In this document: piece after piece, positions 23,693 to 32,688 of the stretch
Layout of the letters: each line of letters opens with the position of its first letter
Position numbering within the stretch: the stretch's first letter is position 1
Source: Desulforamulus putei DSM 12395
GTDB taxonomy: Bacteria; Bacillota; Desulfotomaculia; Desulfotomaculales; Desulfotomaculaceae
Direction of reading: 5' to 3'
Length of the DNA: 64,000 nt
Assembly (NCBI RefSeq): GCF_900129195.1
Contig: NZ_FQUY01000006.1
Span: 1-64,000 of the forward strand
Program-made: the position numbers and the translations under genes
Notes under the pieces: model-generated
Seen by the model: the letters and a program-made list of their open reading frames with translations, nothing else
Told to the model about the DNA's origin: nothing
The model's database searches: none

Positions 23693-24105
23693 CTACCGGA
23701 AGAAATACTGTCCGATATAGTTAAAGGCCAGGAAAAGAATGAGACTGGTGAGGATCATCTTGATTATTTTATCCGGCAGAAACTTTTGAATACGGGCGCC
23801 CACATAAGTTCCCAACAGGCCGCCGATACCGTAGATACCGCCAATTAGACCCATCACCAAGTAAGGGGCCAGGCCATGCGGCCCTCTTTGATGTAACGGT
23901 AGAGACCGCCGGGGATGGCTACGATGTTGTAAATTAAGTTGGTAGGGCCAACCAAGGGGCTGGTGTAGTGCAGCACACTCACCTGGAAGGGAAGCAAGAG
24001 AAAAGCCCCGGACACCCCGGCAGAAGCCGTCAAAGAAGATACCAGAAATGCCACCAACGGTGGAATAAAGGGTAATACATCGACACCAGAAACGGGAAAA
24101 TGCAT
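23693..24105 (-). pseudogene. Collapsed TauE/SafE permease pseudogene
   Basis: From an ATG at 24105 with AAAGGAG upstream the frame gives a normal TauE/SafE N-terminus (FLVSSLTASAGVSGAFLLLPF, PTNLIYNIVAIPGGLYRY, EGRMAWPLTW) and stops. In another frame the sequence continues as GLIGGIYGIGGLLGTYVGAR and ILFLAFNYIGQYFF, the normal C-terminus, ending at 23693. Roughly 100 central residues are missing at a junction near GGCCTGGCCCC (about 23870), so an internal deletion with frameshift destroyed it. Confidence 0.8.
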
Positions 24106-24245
24106 AAACTTTCTCCTTTCAAATACCGCTCTAAAGTTAACCGGTTGGATAATAGTCGCTCCATTTATAAGTGCGCTGTGCATATAGTGTTACATTAATA
24201 ATATGTATAATAAAAAAATATGTCAAGTTATAATAGTTTTGGTAT

Positions 24246-24274
24246 AAAAAAATCCGGGTCCCTCCCTAGACCCG
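24246..24274 (-). terminator. Terminator of the glycosylation operon
   Basis: On the minus strand CGGGTC (24274-24269), loop TAGGGAGG and GACCCG (24260-24255) are followed by GATTTTTTT. Confidence 0.85.
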
Positions 24275-24469
24275 AAACATACTACATTTGTTTGCCGATT
24301 TATGGATAACTCCTAGCTGCCGTTTAATACCACTCCCGCTTCTGCTAACTCTAAAGAACGTTGAGCTAAGTACGGAGTCATCATAATTGTTTTCAGCGTC
24401 ATCCTCACTATCTGATGCAGACGCTATTTTATTATACTGTGTTTCCATGTCTTCCTCGATTTGCTCCAT
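24266..24469 (-). CDS. Short acidic ORF at the end of the operon
   Basis: 67 codons after the PepSY gene. The N-terminal part (MEQIEEDMETQYNKIASASDSEDDAENN) looks like coiled coil followed by an acidic stretch, and the frame is open 14 codons further upstream (LLASGDSEGAAAIKAK). There is no close ribosome site, and the stop lies inside the operon terminator. It may be the tail of a degraded coiled-coil protein rather than a gene. Confidence 0.3.
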   Translation of the reverse strand: MEQIEEDMETQYNKIASASDSEDDAENNYDDSVLSSTFFRVSRSGSGIKRQLGVIHKSANKCSMFRV

Positions 24470-24521
24470 TTTGGCTTTGATTGCTGCGGCCCCCTCCGAA
24501 TCGCCGCTTGCAAGGAGCTAT

Positions 24522-24914
24522 TTATTTTTTCCTTGACTGCATCTTTAACGTCCTCACCGATAAAGTAATGCCGGTAACGGTAAGGATAATCATACCGATG
24601 GCTACTATGTCAAGTAATATAGAAACATCTGTATTGCCTATTCTCCCGGCATGAAGATTCTTTACAAAGTGCATTAAACTGTTTCCCTGGTTACCTGGTT
24701 TCACATTTGGCCCTCCATTAAATTCTCCTCTGAATTCTCCTCTCTCTGAAATCTCAACCATTTTTGCTTTTGATTCCCCTTGTTGCTCCAACGGCGGCTT
24801 TTTCATACCCATAAGCCACGGTTCTGTCATTAGGAGCCCCGTAACTGCTTCTATCAATATCAGAACAGAGGTTATTAAACCGATCCACAAGTGTAATTGA
24901 CGATAAATTCTCAT
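24522..24914 (-). CDS. PepSY-associated membrane protein
   Basis: 130 residues with two membrane helices: LHLWIGLITSVLILIEAVTGLLM (about 7-29), whose His and Trp are typical of PepSY-associated TM proteins, and VSILLDIVAIGMIILTVTGITLSV (about 98-121). The loop between is Gly/Glu/Asn-rich, and GNSLMHFVKNLHAGRIG is a second family signature (paired histidines). The family occurs with iron-uptake and surface redox systems. GGAGGT precedes the ATG. It is the last clear gene of the glycosylation operon. Confidence 0.75.
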   Translation of the reverse strand: MRIYRQLHLWIGLITSVLILIEAVTGLLMTEPWLMGMKKPPLEQQGESKAKMVEISERGEFRGEFNGGPNVKPGNQGNSLMHFVKNLHAGRIGNTDVSILLDIVAIGMIILTVTGITLSVRTLKMQSRKK

Positions 24915-24965
24915 TTTTTTACCTCCAACGTAATAAAATTTGTGATCTTCCTACTTCCCACCGGT

Positions 24966-25970
24966 TTAACTTTCTTTGCCATGACGGCAGTGCCAATGCC
25001 AGGCTGAGGAAATGATTTGATGGATATCCCTGAACTGAGGCTGCCAGCCCAGCTCCCGTTTAATTTTTTCAGCAGAGGCCACCAGTACTGCCGGATCACC
25101 GGCGCGGCGCGGCGCTTCCACCACCCTGATAAGCTTCCCGGTTACTTTTTGGGCAGTTTTAATAATATCTCTAACAGAAAAACCGCTGCCGTTCCCCAAA
25201 TTGTATACCGTTGATTTTCCTCCGGAAACCAGACTTTGCAGGGCGAGAATATGTGCGTTGGCCAGATCGTTTACATGGATATAATCACGAATGCAAGTAC
25301 CGTCAGGTGTAGGGTAGTCCGTGCCAAAAATTTTCACCTCCGGTAAAAGACCGAGAGCTGTCTTTAGTGCCAGAGGAATCAGGTGTGTTTCCGGGTTGTG
25401 ATCTTCCCCGATGTCTCCGGCTTCATCCGCCCCGGCTGCATTAAAATAACGCAGGGAGATATAGTTCAGCCCGTAGGCTTGGCTAAACCACTTTAGCATT
25501 TCCTCAACTGCCAGTTTGGTTGCCCCGTACGGGTTGGTTGGCTTTGTACAATGGTCTTCGGAAATGGGAATCTCCCCTGGTTCACCATATACTGCCGCAG
25601 TAGATGAAAAGATCAGCTTGTTGACTCCGTTCTCCAGCATCGTTTGTATTAAATTCAAGGTGCCTGCTACATTGTTCCGGTAGTAAAGGTCCGGCCGCTT
25701 TACCGATTCGCCAACAATACTAAAAGCCGCAAAATGCATAACTGCATCGATTCGATTCTGATCAAACACTTGTTGTAAAGCCCTTTTGTTCATGATGTCC
25801 GCCTTTACAAAGGGAGTATTGCCAATGGCAGATAAATGGCCGTTGACCAGGTTATCAAGCACCAGCACCTCGTATCCCCTGTTTTGAAGTTGCCTCACCA
25901 CATGACTGCCTATATAACCCGCCCCACCGCAAACTAAGATATTCATATGAACTGCCTTGCGAATTTTCAT
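24966..25970 (-). CDS. galE: UDP-glucose 4-epimerase
   Basis: Short-chain dehydrogenase-type epimerase interconverting UDP-glucose and UDP-galactose (or the N-acetyl forms). NILVCGGAGYIGSHVVRQL binds NAD. The catalytic SSTAAVYG and YGATKLAVEEML (Tyr-x-x-x-Lys) are present, as are RYFNAAGADEAGDIGEDHNPETHLIPL and GTDYPTPDGTCIRDYIHVNDL. About 334 residues. The ATG at 25970 has AAGGTGA five bases upstream; the ATG at 25946 would give a start closer to other GalE proteins. It would supply sugar nucleotide for the glycosyltransferases in the same operon. Confidence 0.92.
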   Translation of the reverse strand: MKIRKAVHMNILVCGGAGYIGSHVVRQLQNRGYEVLVLDNLVNGHLSAIGNTPFVKADIMNKRALQQVFDQNRIDAVMHFAAFSIVGESVKRPDLYYRNNVAGTLNLIQTMLENGVNKLIFSSTAAVYGEPGEIPISEDHCTKPTNPYGATKLAVEEMLKWFSQAYGLNYISLRYFNAAGADEAGDIGEDHNPETHLIPLALKTALGLLPEVKIFGTDYPTPDGTCIRDYIHVNDLANAHILALQSLVSGGKSTVYNLGNGSGFSVRDIIKTAQKVTGKLIRVVEAPRRAGDPAVLVASAEKIKRELGWQPQFRDIHQIISSAWHWHCRHGKES

Positions 25971-25975
25971 TGGGA

Positions 25976-26401
25976 TCACCTTGCGTAAGAAAATTTTTCA
26001 TCTTTAAACACCCAATACTTGCTGCCGATATAATTCACAACAAGGGACATTCCCGTAGCGATTGTTTTGCAGATAAACATATTTAAGCTAAAGTTATGGT
26101 TTACAACAAAAAGAGTGATGGAGGTCACCGAGAGGGCCAGAGCGTTGACCGTAACAAATTTCAAGAGCTCCGCTCTGTTCGGTACATTTTTCTTTTGAAA
26201 AGTCCAATATTTGTTAAGGAGATAACTGTTTATCATCCCACAGCAGTAAGATATCACCTGGACCGCCAGGTAATAATCAGGAAACCGGTGGTACAGCAGA
26301 AAAAACACAAGATAATCAATGAGCGTATTTGACAGACCCACCAGGGAAAAAAGAACCAGGGAGCGAGCGTTTTGTTTGATTGCATGGTCGCTGCTAGTCA
26401 T
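25976..26401 (-). CDS. GtrA-family membrane protein
   Basis: 141-residue four-helix membrane protein of the GtrA family (PF04138): LVLFSLVGLSNTLIDYLVFFLLYH, SYCCGMINSYLLNKYWTFQKK and VVNYIGSKYWVFKDE are signature segments. GtrA proteins help move undecaprenyl-linked sugars across the membrane. The ATG at 26401 has AAGGAGA upstream and overlaps the glycosyltransferase stop by eight bases, so the pair is coupled. An upstream in-frame start at 26470 is rejected. Confidence 0.9.
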   Translation of the reverse strand: MTSSDHAIKQNARSLVLFSLVGLSNTLIDYLVFFLLYHRFPDYYLAVQVISYCCGMINSYLLNKYWTFQKKNVPNRAELLKFVTVNALALSVTSITLFVVNHNFSLNMFICKTIATGMSLVVNYIGSKYWVFKDEKFSYAR

Positions 26402-27353
26402 GGGATTCTCCTTCCCGGCTAAAGCCGATTGTGCTGTCAATAATATAGAGCGGTCTGTCTTTGGTCTCATCGTAAATGCGGCCGATATACTCGCCGATGA
26501 TCCCTAGTATGGTTAAGATGATGCCGTTAAAAAACAAACTGGTTGCCAAGATGGATGTCCAGCCAGGCACGGTATAGGGTGTAAAGAGTTTTTCAAAGAC
26601 GACAAAGAGTAAATAGAGAAAGCTAAGGGACGAAAATAAAAGCCCCAGGTAGGTTGCCAGTTTGAGCGGCTTGTGAGAAAAAGCGGTCATCGCATCCAAA
26701 GATAATTTAATCATTTTGCGCAGCGGATATTTGGTCTCGCCGGCAAAACGTTCCTCCCGTACATATTCAACGGCCGTTTGGCGAAAACCGACCCAACTGA
26801 CAAGCCCCCGAACAAAGCGGTTCTTCTCTTTAATATTTCTCATAACGTTGCAGACCTTGCGATCAATCAATCGGAAATCGCCGGTGTCGACCGGGATATC
26901 AACATCCGTTATGGACCTTAATAACCGGTAAAACATGGCCGCCGTCCATTTTTTAAAGAGGGTTTCTCCCTTGCGTTCTTTTCGTGTGGCGTAAACAACA
27001 TCATAACCTTCCTGCCACTTCTCGATCATTTGCAAAATGATCTCGGGCGGGTCCTGCAGGTCCGCATCGATGACCACAACGGCCTGCCCCAGGGCGTTGT
27101 CCATACCTGCACTGATGGCAACCTGGTGCCCAAAGTTTCTGGAGAAATTAATAAGTTTTACATTGGTATCTTGTTGGCAAATTTGGCTGAGAATTTGAGC
27201 TGTTTTATCCTTGCTGCCGTCATTCACAAACAATAATTCGTATGGCCGGCCTGTTGTGTCCATCACTTTCTTTAATCTCTCATAAGTGACTGCAATAACT
27301 TCTTCCTCATTAAAAACCGGCACCACAATGGAATAGGCTACTTCAGAGCTCAT
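26394..27353 (-). CDS. Family 2 glycosyltransferase, GtrB/DPM1-like
   Basis: 319 residues. The catalytic GT2 domain has SIVVPVFNEEEVI, LLFVNDGSKDKT, SRNFGHQVAISAGMDNA and VVVIDADLQDPPE (DxD-type metal site). Two C-terminal membrane helices (about 232-260 and 265-290) mark the polyprenyl-phosphate glycosyltransferase group (GtrB, YkcC-like). It makes undecaprenyl-phosphate-sugar in the cytoplasm for the GT39 enzyme acting outside. It is third in a run GT39-GT2-GtrA-galE. Confidence 0.92.
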   Translation of the reverse strand: MSSEVAYSIVVPVFNEEEVIAVTYERLKKVMDTTGRPYELLFVNDGSKDKTAQILSQICQQDTNVKLINFSRNFGHQVAISAGMDNALGQAVVVIDADLQDPPEIILQMIEKWQEGYDVVYATRKERKGETLFKKWTAAMFYRLLRSITDVDIPVDTGDFRLIDRKVCNVMRNIKEKNRFVRGLVSWVGFRQTAVEYVREERFAGETKYPLRKMIKLSLDAMTAFSHKPLKLATYLGLLFSSLSFLYLLFVVFEKLFTPYTVPGWTSILATSLFFNGIILTILGIIGEYIGRIYDETKDRPLYIIDSTIGFSREGESHD

Positions 27354-27407
27354 AGAATCAACCCCTTAGCCTTTAAATAACAGGCTTATATTTGATACTT
27401 CCAAGCC

Positions 27408-29450
27408 TTAATAATTGATTTTGTATAAAGTCCTATCGTTCCTCATTCCCATCGGATCACTTTGGGCAGAGTTCGCTTGCCACTCTTCTTTGGGAACCTC
27501 CGTGCTGTTGGCACGAATCCACTCCAGCACTTCACTGTTGCCTCTGCCGCCTCTGCCGTCGAAACCAGATGAAGGGATCAAGAAATATTTTACTTCTTTG
27601 TTCGCCACCAACTTTTTTAATTTGTCAACCGTCAGAATAGGGTCGGAGCCCGAAAAGCCGCCCATGGCCATGACAGCTTTACCGGTTGCAATGATATAAG
27701 GCGCGGCGGTATGGGAATCGGTGGTGGCAAAAAGGTAAGTTTCCCCTGTGTTGTTCCTGGTCAGATATGCAAGTAATTTTGTATTAATACCGGAGTTCGG
27801 CCCGCCCCCCATATGCTGTCTTTGGCTGAAACCTTGTTGACTTTGGCCATCTGGTTGATTTGGTCCCCCATGTTGAACCGGTCCGGCCTGCGGCAGCATA
27901 CTGTTGCCGCCATACAAAAGCGGGGTAGTGGCCCAGTATAATGGCGCCGCCAGCAATACCAGCAGGCCGGCCATGGCGGCCATCGAAGACAACTTCTGTT
28001 TCTTTGCGGCAAAGAACAATATAAGGGATAACCCGACGCCTGCTGCTCCGATGCCGATGGACCACCCCGTGCCAATTTGCTTTTGAAAGGGCTGCAGAAC
28101 ATACAGTTCAAAAGCTGTTGTAGCCAGCAGACCGGATGGCAGCAGCCACATTTGCCAGCCTTCTTTGTTACTGTACCGGTTCCAAAGCTCCACCCAACCG
28201 GCTCCTGCCAGCGCCGCAATGGGTGGGGCCAGCATGATCAAATAATAGTGATGGAAGAAAGCTGCTGTACTGAAGAATGCCATCGCCGGGAGCAACCAGG
28301 CCAGCCAGAATAAGGTCTCATTTTGTTTATCAGTAAGCGGCGTTCTGCGGCCAATGCCTGCCAGCAAGCCGACGCAGGCGAAGGCTACAAAGGGCAGCAA
28401 CCAGCTGGCTTGCCCGGAAAGTTCGGTTTGAAACAGACGCAGCGGACCTGCCTGACCGGTACCGAACATGCCTCTGCCCCCTTGTCCTGGCGGGCCGCCG
28501 TCGCCGGGCATTGGCCCCGGTCTGCCATGACCGTCCGGACCGAAGCCTGCCGGCCTGTTGTTACCGTCCTGCGGTATTTGCGGCGGGTTCGGCATGTTGT
28601 TGCCGTCCTGCCGCATTTGCGGTTGGTTCGGCGCTGCGCCAGGACCCATGCCCTCCCTGTTCATTCCCGTAAGGCGGGATATCCCGTTATAGCCCAGGGC
28701 CAGCTCCAATACAGAGTTCCTTTGACTGCTTCCGATATAGGGTCGATTTTCCTGGGGGATCGAATCGACCACCACCGCCCAGGACAGGGACACACCGACC
28801 ATGATAACGGTTGCCGCCGCCAGGACAGCCAGTTTCTTTTTCCACCCGCTCTTAAAGGCAAGCAGGTAAAATAAGCAAAAAGCCGGTACAACCATGTAAG
28901 CTTGCAGCATCTTCATGTTAAAGCCGACACCGATCATGGCAAAGGCGCCAAGAACCCAGGACAGCTTCTGATCACGAACCCCCCGGAACAACATCCAGGT
29001 GGCCAGGAGTAGCGTAAATACCAATAAGCTGTCAATATTATTGGTACGGCTCACCGCTACGGCAATGGGTGTACATGCCATAACCAGGCTGGCCAGCCGG
29101 GCAGCTGTTCTACCGAAAGTTGGCTTCACCAGGCGATACATCAGCAAAACGGAACCGACGCCGGCCAAAGCCTGCGGGAGTATTACGCTCCAGCCGTGAA
29201 CTCCGAAAATATAGGCAAATATGGTCTGGATCCAAAACGCCACCGGTGGTTTATCCACCGTTACATAGCCGGCCGGATCAAAGGAAGCGAAGAAAAAATT
29301 GTGCCAGTTCTGCAGCATACTGGTTACGGCTGAAGTATAATAGGCGTTGGCATATTGATCATGCCAGATGTTGAAAATATTCAAGAAAGCAGCCAGTAAA
29401 GCAATGCATATCAGGATCATATCGAAACGTTGGCCTTGTTTTGGTCTCAT
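27408..29450 (-). CDS. GT39-family (ArnT/PMT-like) membrane glycosyltransferase
   Basis: 680-residue multi-span protein of the PMT/ArnT type, similar in layout to Bacillus YkcB/YycA. The first extracytoplasmic loop (IWHDQYANAYYTSAVTSML, then FDPAGYVTVDKPPVAFWIQ) holds the acidic catalytic region. About twelve helices follow. A Pro/Gly/Asn/Gln-rich insert near residues 268-345 (repeats of PQxxQDGNNxP and GPMPGDGGPPG) is low-complexity, and another lies near 545-575. It transfers sugar from an undecaprenyl-phosphate donor to a surface acceptor; the acceptor is unknown. First gene of the operon. Confidence 0.87.
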   Translation of the reverse strand: MRPKQGQRFDMILICIALLAAFLNIFNIWHDQYANAYYTSAVTSMLQNWHNFFFASFDPAGYVTVDKPPVAFWIQTIFAYIFGVHGWSVILPQALAGVGSVLLMYRLVKPTFGRTAARLASLVMACTPIAVAVSRTNNIDSLLVFTLLLATWMLFRGVRDQKLSWVLGAFAMIGVGFNMKMLQAYMVVPAFCLFYLLAFKSGWKKKLAVLAAATVIMVGVSLSWAVVVDSIPQENRPYIGSSQRNSVLELALGYNGISRLTGMNREGMGPGAAPNQPQMRQDGNNMPNPPQIPQDGNNRPAGFGPDGHGRPGPMPGDGGPPGQGGRGMFGTGQAGPLRLFQTELSGQASWLLPFVAFACVGLLAGIGRRTPLTDKQNETLFWLAWLLPAMAFFSTAAFFHHYYLIMLAPPIAALAGAGWVELWNRYSNKEGWQMWLLPSGLLATTAFELYVLQPFQKQIGTGWSIGIGAAGVGLSLILFFAAKKQKLSSMAAMAGLLVLLAAPLYWATTPLLYGGNSMLPQAGPVQHGGPNQPDGQSQQGFSQRQHMGGGPNSGINTKLLAYLTRNNTGETYLFATTDSHTAAPYIIATGKAVMAMGGFSGSDPILTVDKLKKLVANKEVKYFLIPSSGFDGRGGRGNSEVLEWIRANSTEVPKEEWQANSAQSDPMGMRNDRTLYKINY

Positions 29451-29623
29451 GGTCAGGTTCCCCTTTCATGCAGTGTTTCATTTGTCACTGTGAACAACTC
29501 CCCGTAATGTCCGATCCTTTTACCCTTACCATAGTAACCTCTCTGGCTGAATTGTCCCTTAACGGTAACTGAACATTCATTGAGTATTTGCTGAAGATAT
29601 GCTGAAAAAGGATTACATAAGCA

Positions 29624-29667
29624 CAAAAACGGCATTCACACACAGGTAAACTGTGTACGAATGCCGT
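29624..29667 (-). terminator. Terminator of the two-component operon
   Basis: On the minus strand ACGGCATTC (29667-29659) pairs with GAATGCCGT (29637-29629), with an inner CACAG/CTGTG extension, followed by TTTTTG. It lies about 40 bases after the kinase stop. A near copy of the left arm occurs at 32834-32852. Confidence 0.85.
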
Positions 29668-29707
29668 CATTAGCGACCGTACAGATTAAGATATTTAAAA
29701 AATCAGC

Positions 29708-31264
29708 TTATGCCGGGAGCCAGACATGAAATGTACATCCTTCTCCCTCTTTACTTTCAACGCTAATGGTTCCTCCATGGGCGTCTACAATGGATTTAGT
29801 AATGGATAAGCCTAAACCGGCCCCGCCATATCTGCGCGTCCGGGAGGTATCGATACGGTAAAAGCGATCAAAGACGCGGGGTAGATGGCTTTCGCTGATC
29901 CCTGGTCCGTTATCTTGAACGGACAATGCCACACCACTTTTCTTTTTAGATAATGAAATCCGGATATGGCCTTTTTCAGGGTCGGTATGCTGCACCGCAT
30001 TATGAAACAAATTTAAAATCACCTGTTTCATTTTATCCGCATCATATTTGCATTTCATGTTTGGTTCGATCCGTAAGTCAAGCCTTCTATTGCCGGCCAA
30101 AAGACGAAGCTGCGGCTCCATTTCCCGGATAACAGCATCCAGCAGACCTTCTGTAAGCTCAAGGCGAGGTGTGCGGTCCAGTTTGGCCAGGAGAAGAAGA
30201 TCATGTACCAATTTATTGAGACGCTCCGATTCACCGTACATGCTTGTTAACGCTTTATACAGTTGATCCGGTTGATTGGCCGCACCGCGGAGCAGTACTT
30301 CCAAAAATCCGTGAATGGAGGTTAACGGCGTACGAAGTTCGTGCGAGGCGTCTGCTATAAAACGACGCATCTGCTCCTTGGTCTCCCTCTCTGCCGCAAA
30401 GGAGGCTTCCAGCCTCTCCAGCATTCCGTTAAAGGATTCCGCCAAACGATCGATCTCCATCTGTCCTTGCCGGGTTGGGAAACGCTTCGTTAAATTACCT
30501 GCATCGATTTGTTCCGCAATATCTACCATATTAAATAAGGGAACCAATGTCCTTTTGATTATCGGTGAAAAGCCAAGCAAACCAATCAGCATGGCAATGA
30601 GGGAAAGGAATAAAAAAGTGAGCAACTGACGAATAAGCAGTTCCTTGAGCGGGCTTGTCAAAGTACTTACCTGAACGACGCCAAGGGCCTGTCCGTGGTC
30701 AAAAACCGGCTGCAAAACCAGTAATTGTTCCGCTCCCCCGGCGTCAATTATTTTGTAGTGCGGCCCCGGTTTTTTCTTCCATACATCCACATGCTCCGGC
30801 CTATCCAATCTCGGTGGTTCTGTGCTGCCGGTTCCATTTTCTTCAGCGCCGTCATTTCTTGGCAGTTCATGCTCGGGTTTTTTCTTTAATATATCCAAAT
30901 ACTCCTGGGTATCCAATCTAGGAGGCTTTATACTGCCGGGCCCGTTCGACAATACGAAATAGTTGCCCTCTACATCTATAAATGCCAAACCTGCCTCGGG
31001 AATAAAAAAACGCGGTGGGCGCACAGGGTCATTTTCCGGGCTTATGCCGGGATACTCCCAAACAAAGCGAGGAATGGACATGATCTGGCTCTGCAGGCTG
31101 GCAGCTTTATTTCGGTAAATTACCTCCTGCATAAAAACATATTGCAACAGGCCAATAAGCACAAGTAAAACGGCAAGGATTAACAGTGATCGGAATAACA
31201 GTTGAGATCGAAGGGAGTTAGGAGTAAAAAAAGATTTAATGCCGGCGCTTTTCTTTTGGTTCAT
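29708..31264 (-). CDS. Sensor histidine kinase
   Basis: 518 residues. Helix near 22-45, an extracytoplasmic domain to about 205 with a repeated segment (GPGSIKPPRLDTQEYLDILKKKPE and GTGSTEPPRLDRPEHVDVWKKKP), a second helix near 215-235, then HAMP (LFNMVDIAEQIDAGNLTKRFP), the H box in FIADASHELRTPLTSIHGFLEV, the N box in LNLFHNAVQHTDP, G1 in VQDNGPGIS and G2 in GAGLGLSITKSI. The tandem PPRLD repeat in the sensor looks like a recent internal duplication. It overlaps the regulator gene by four bases. Confidence 0.92.
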   Translation of the reverse strand: MNQKKSAGIKSFFTPNSLRSQLLFRSLLILAVLLVLIGLLQYVFMQEVIYRNKAASLQSQIMSIPRFVWEYPGISPENDPVRPPRFFIPEAGLAFIDVEGNYFVLSNGPGSIKPPRLDTQEYLDILKKKPEHELPRNDGAEENGTGSTEPPRLDRPEHVDVWKKKPGPHYKIIDAGGAEQLLVLQPVFDHGQALGVVQVSTLTSPLKELLIRQLLTFLFLSLIAMLIGLLGFSPIIKRTLVPLFNMVDIAEQIDAGNLTKRFPTRQGQMEIDRLAESFNGMLERLEASFAAERETKEQMRRFIADASHELRTPLTSIHGFLEVLLRGAANQPDQLYKALTSMYGESERLNKLVHDLLLLAKLDRTPRLELTEGLLDAVIREMEPQLRLLAGNRRLDLRIEPNMKCKYDADKMKQVILNLFHNAVQHTDPEKGHIRISLSKKKSGVALSVQDNGPGISESHLPRVFDRFYRIDTSRTRRYGGAGLGLSITKSIVDAHGGTISVESKEGEGCTFHVWLPA

Positions 31265-31944
31265 GGTAAATCAACCCGGTATCCTGATCCACGCAAGGTT
31301 CGTATTAGCTGATGGTCTTTGTCATGTAATTTATCCCGCAGCGATCTTATATATACCTCAACAATATTTTCCTCTCCTGCAAAATCATAGCCCCACACTT
31401 TATCCAAAATCATGGTTTTACTTAACACCAACCCGTGATTAAGAACTAAGAATTTCAGGAGTTCATACTCTGTGGGAGACAGCTCCAAAACCCGGTTTTC
31501 ATACCGGATTTCTTTGCGGCGGTCATCAATATGAAACGGCCCAATCACGACTTCGCCAAATAAGTGTGGAAATTGATTTCGGATCCTGGCATAGATCCTG
31601 GCGAGGAGTTCCTCAAAACTAAAGGGTTTTACCATGTAATCATCAGCGCCGAGATTAAGACCCTTCACCCGATCATCCACTTCGTCTCTGGCCGTCAGCA
31701 TGATCACAGCCACATTATCCATTTTTTTGATCATGCGGCACACTTCAAAACCGTCCATACCGGGCATCATAACATCCAGAATAACGACATGGGGCTGGAA
31801 TTGCTTCAATATTGTAATGGCTGTCATGCCGTCCTGGGCGGTCTGTACTTCAAAGCCCTCATTTTGCAGACCCAGCTCTAAAAATTGCAGTATATTCGGT
31901 TCATCGTCCACTAATAATATTTTGATTCCCTTTAATTGTTGCAT
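31261..31944 (-). CDS. OmpR-family response regulator
   Basis: 227 residues. A receiver domain with acidic pair DDE near residues 12-14, phospho-Asp in HVVILDVMMPGMDGFEV (about residue 54) and MVKPFSFEELLARI. The winged-helix domain has ELSPTEYELLKFLVLNHGLVLSKTMILDKVWGYDF and the typical end VEVYIRSLRDKL...RTLRGSGYRVDLP. The ATG at 31944 has GGTGGTAGG upstream; an in-frame GTG at 31959 is less likely. Candidate targets are the flanking exported DUF2680 protein and the glycosylation operon. Confidence 0.92.
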   Translation of the reverse strand: MQQLKGIKILLVDDEPNILQFLELGLQNEGFEVQTAQDGMTAITILKQFQPHVVILDVMMPGMDGFEVCRMIKKMDNVAVIMLTARDEVDDRVKGLNLGADDYMVKPFSFEELLARIYARIRNQFPHLFGEVVIGPFHIDDRRKEIRYENRVLELSPTEYELLKFLVLNHGLVLSKTMILDKVWGYDFAGEENIVEVYIRSLRDKLHDKDHQLIRTLRGSGYRVDLP

Positions 31945-32131
31945 TTCTCGACCTACCACCTTATTGGGGGCCCTTCCTCCGATGGAGGCGTTTCCCGTTC
32001 AATACGCTTATATTATCCGGGATATAACTGAAACAGGGCTGAATGAAAACTGAAAGTTTGTTGAATATCTCTTGTTTCTATAATATGTGACAATCTCCTC
32101 TTATAAATTGTCTCACTTGTATTATAAACAG

Positions 32132-32154
32132 AAAAAGCCCCGGACAAAGCCGGG
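32132..32154 (-). terminator. Terminator after the DUF2680 gene
   Basis: On the minus strand CCCGG and CCGGGG flank CTTTGT, followed by CTTTTTC. It separates this gene from the two-component operon. Confidence 0.8.
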
Positions 32155-32169
32155 ACCATGACACCCCCA

Positions 32170-32688
32170 TTATCCTTTAATAGGAGGCTGTTGAGGTTTA
32201 GGCATTTTTTGACGGAATTGCTCCATAGTCATGCCGTGTTCAGTTACAATCTGATCCAATTTTTTGCCTGATTGTAGTTCAGACTTCAGCGCGTCAGGAG
32301 TGATACCAAGGGCACCGGCAGCGTCGTTAAGGAAATTTGTGTCTTGTGTAATGTCGCCTCTACCATGCCGGGGGCCGCCCATACCAAATCCAAACCCAAA
32401 CCCTTTCTGTGCGAGAATCTCATCTGCCTGGGTCTGCGTCATCTTGCCTTGCTGTACGGCTTCTTGAACCATTTGCTTTTTCGTGGCTTCAAGGGCTGCT
32501 GTCACTTGATCCTCACTAACACCCAGGTTTTTTGCGAAATCACTTATAAACTCCTGATAAAATTGATCTCTGGACTGGTCCGGCGTACTTTGTGTGTTTG
32601 CATCTGCAAACGCAACCCCGGCAACAGACCCGGCTAAGAGCATTCCACCAATGGCAAGACTAGAAATCTTTTTCCCTAATTTTAACAT
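32170..32688 (-). CDS. Exported DUF2680-type protein
   Basis: 172 residues with a signal peptide (LGKKISSLAIGGMLLAGSVAGVAFADA, cleavage near residue 29). The mature part has DFAKNLGVSEDQVTAALEATKKQMVQEAVQQGKMTQTQADEILA, the repeated short helical pattern of DUF2680 proteins, a Gly/Phe-rich linker (GFGFGFGMGGPRHGRG) and a second repeat AAGALGITPDALKSELQSGKKLDQIVTEHG. Role unknown; such proteins often sit next to two-component systems and may act in envelope sensing. The ATG at 32688 follows AGGAGAGGT. Confidence 0.8.
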   Translation of the reverse strand: MLKLGKKISSLAIGGMLLAGSVAGVAFADANTQSTPDQSRDQFYQEFISDFAKNLGVSEDQVTAALEATKKQMVQEAVQQGKMTQTQADEILAQKGFGFGFGMGGPRHGRGDITQDTNFLNDAAGALGITPDALKSELQSGKKLDQIVTEHGMTMEQFRQKMPKPQQPPIKG

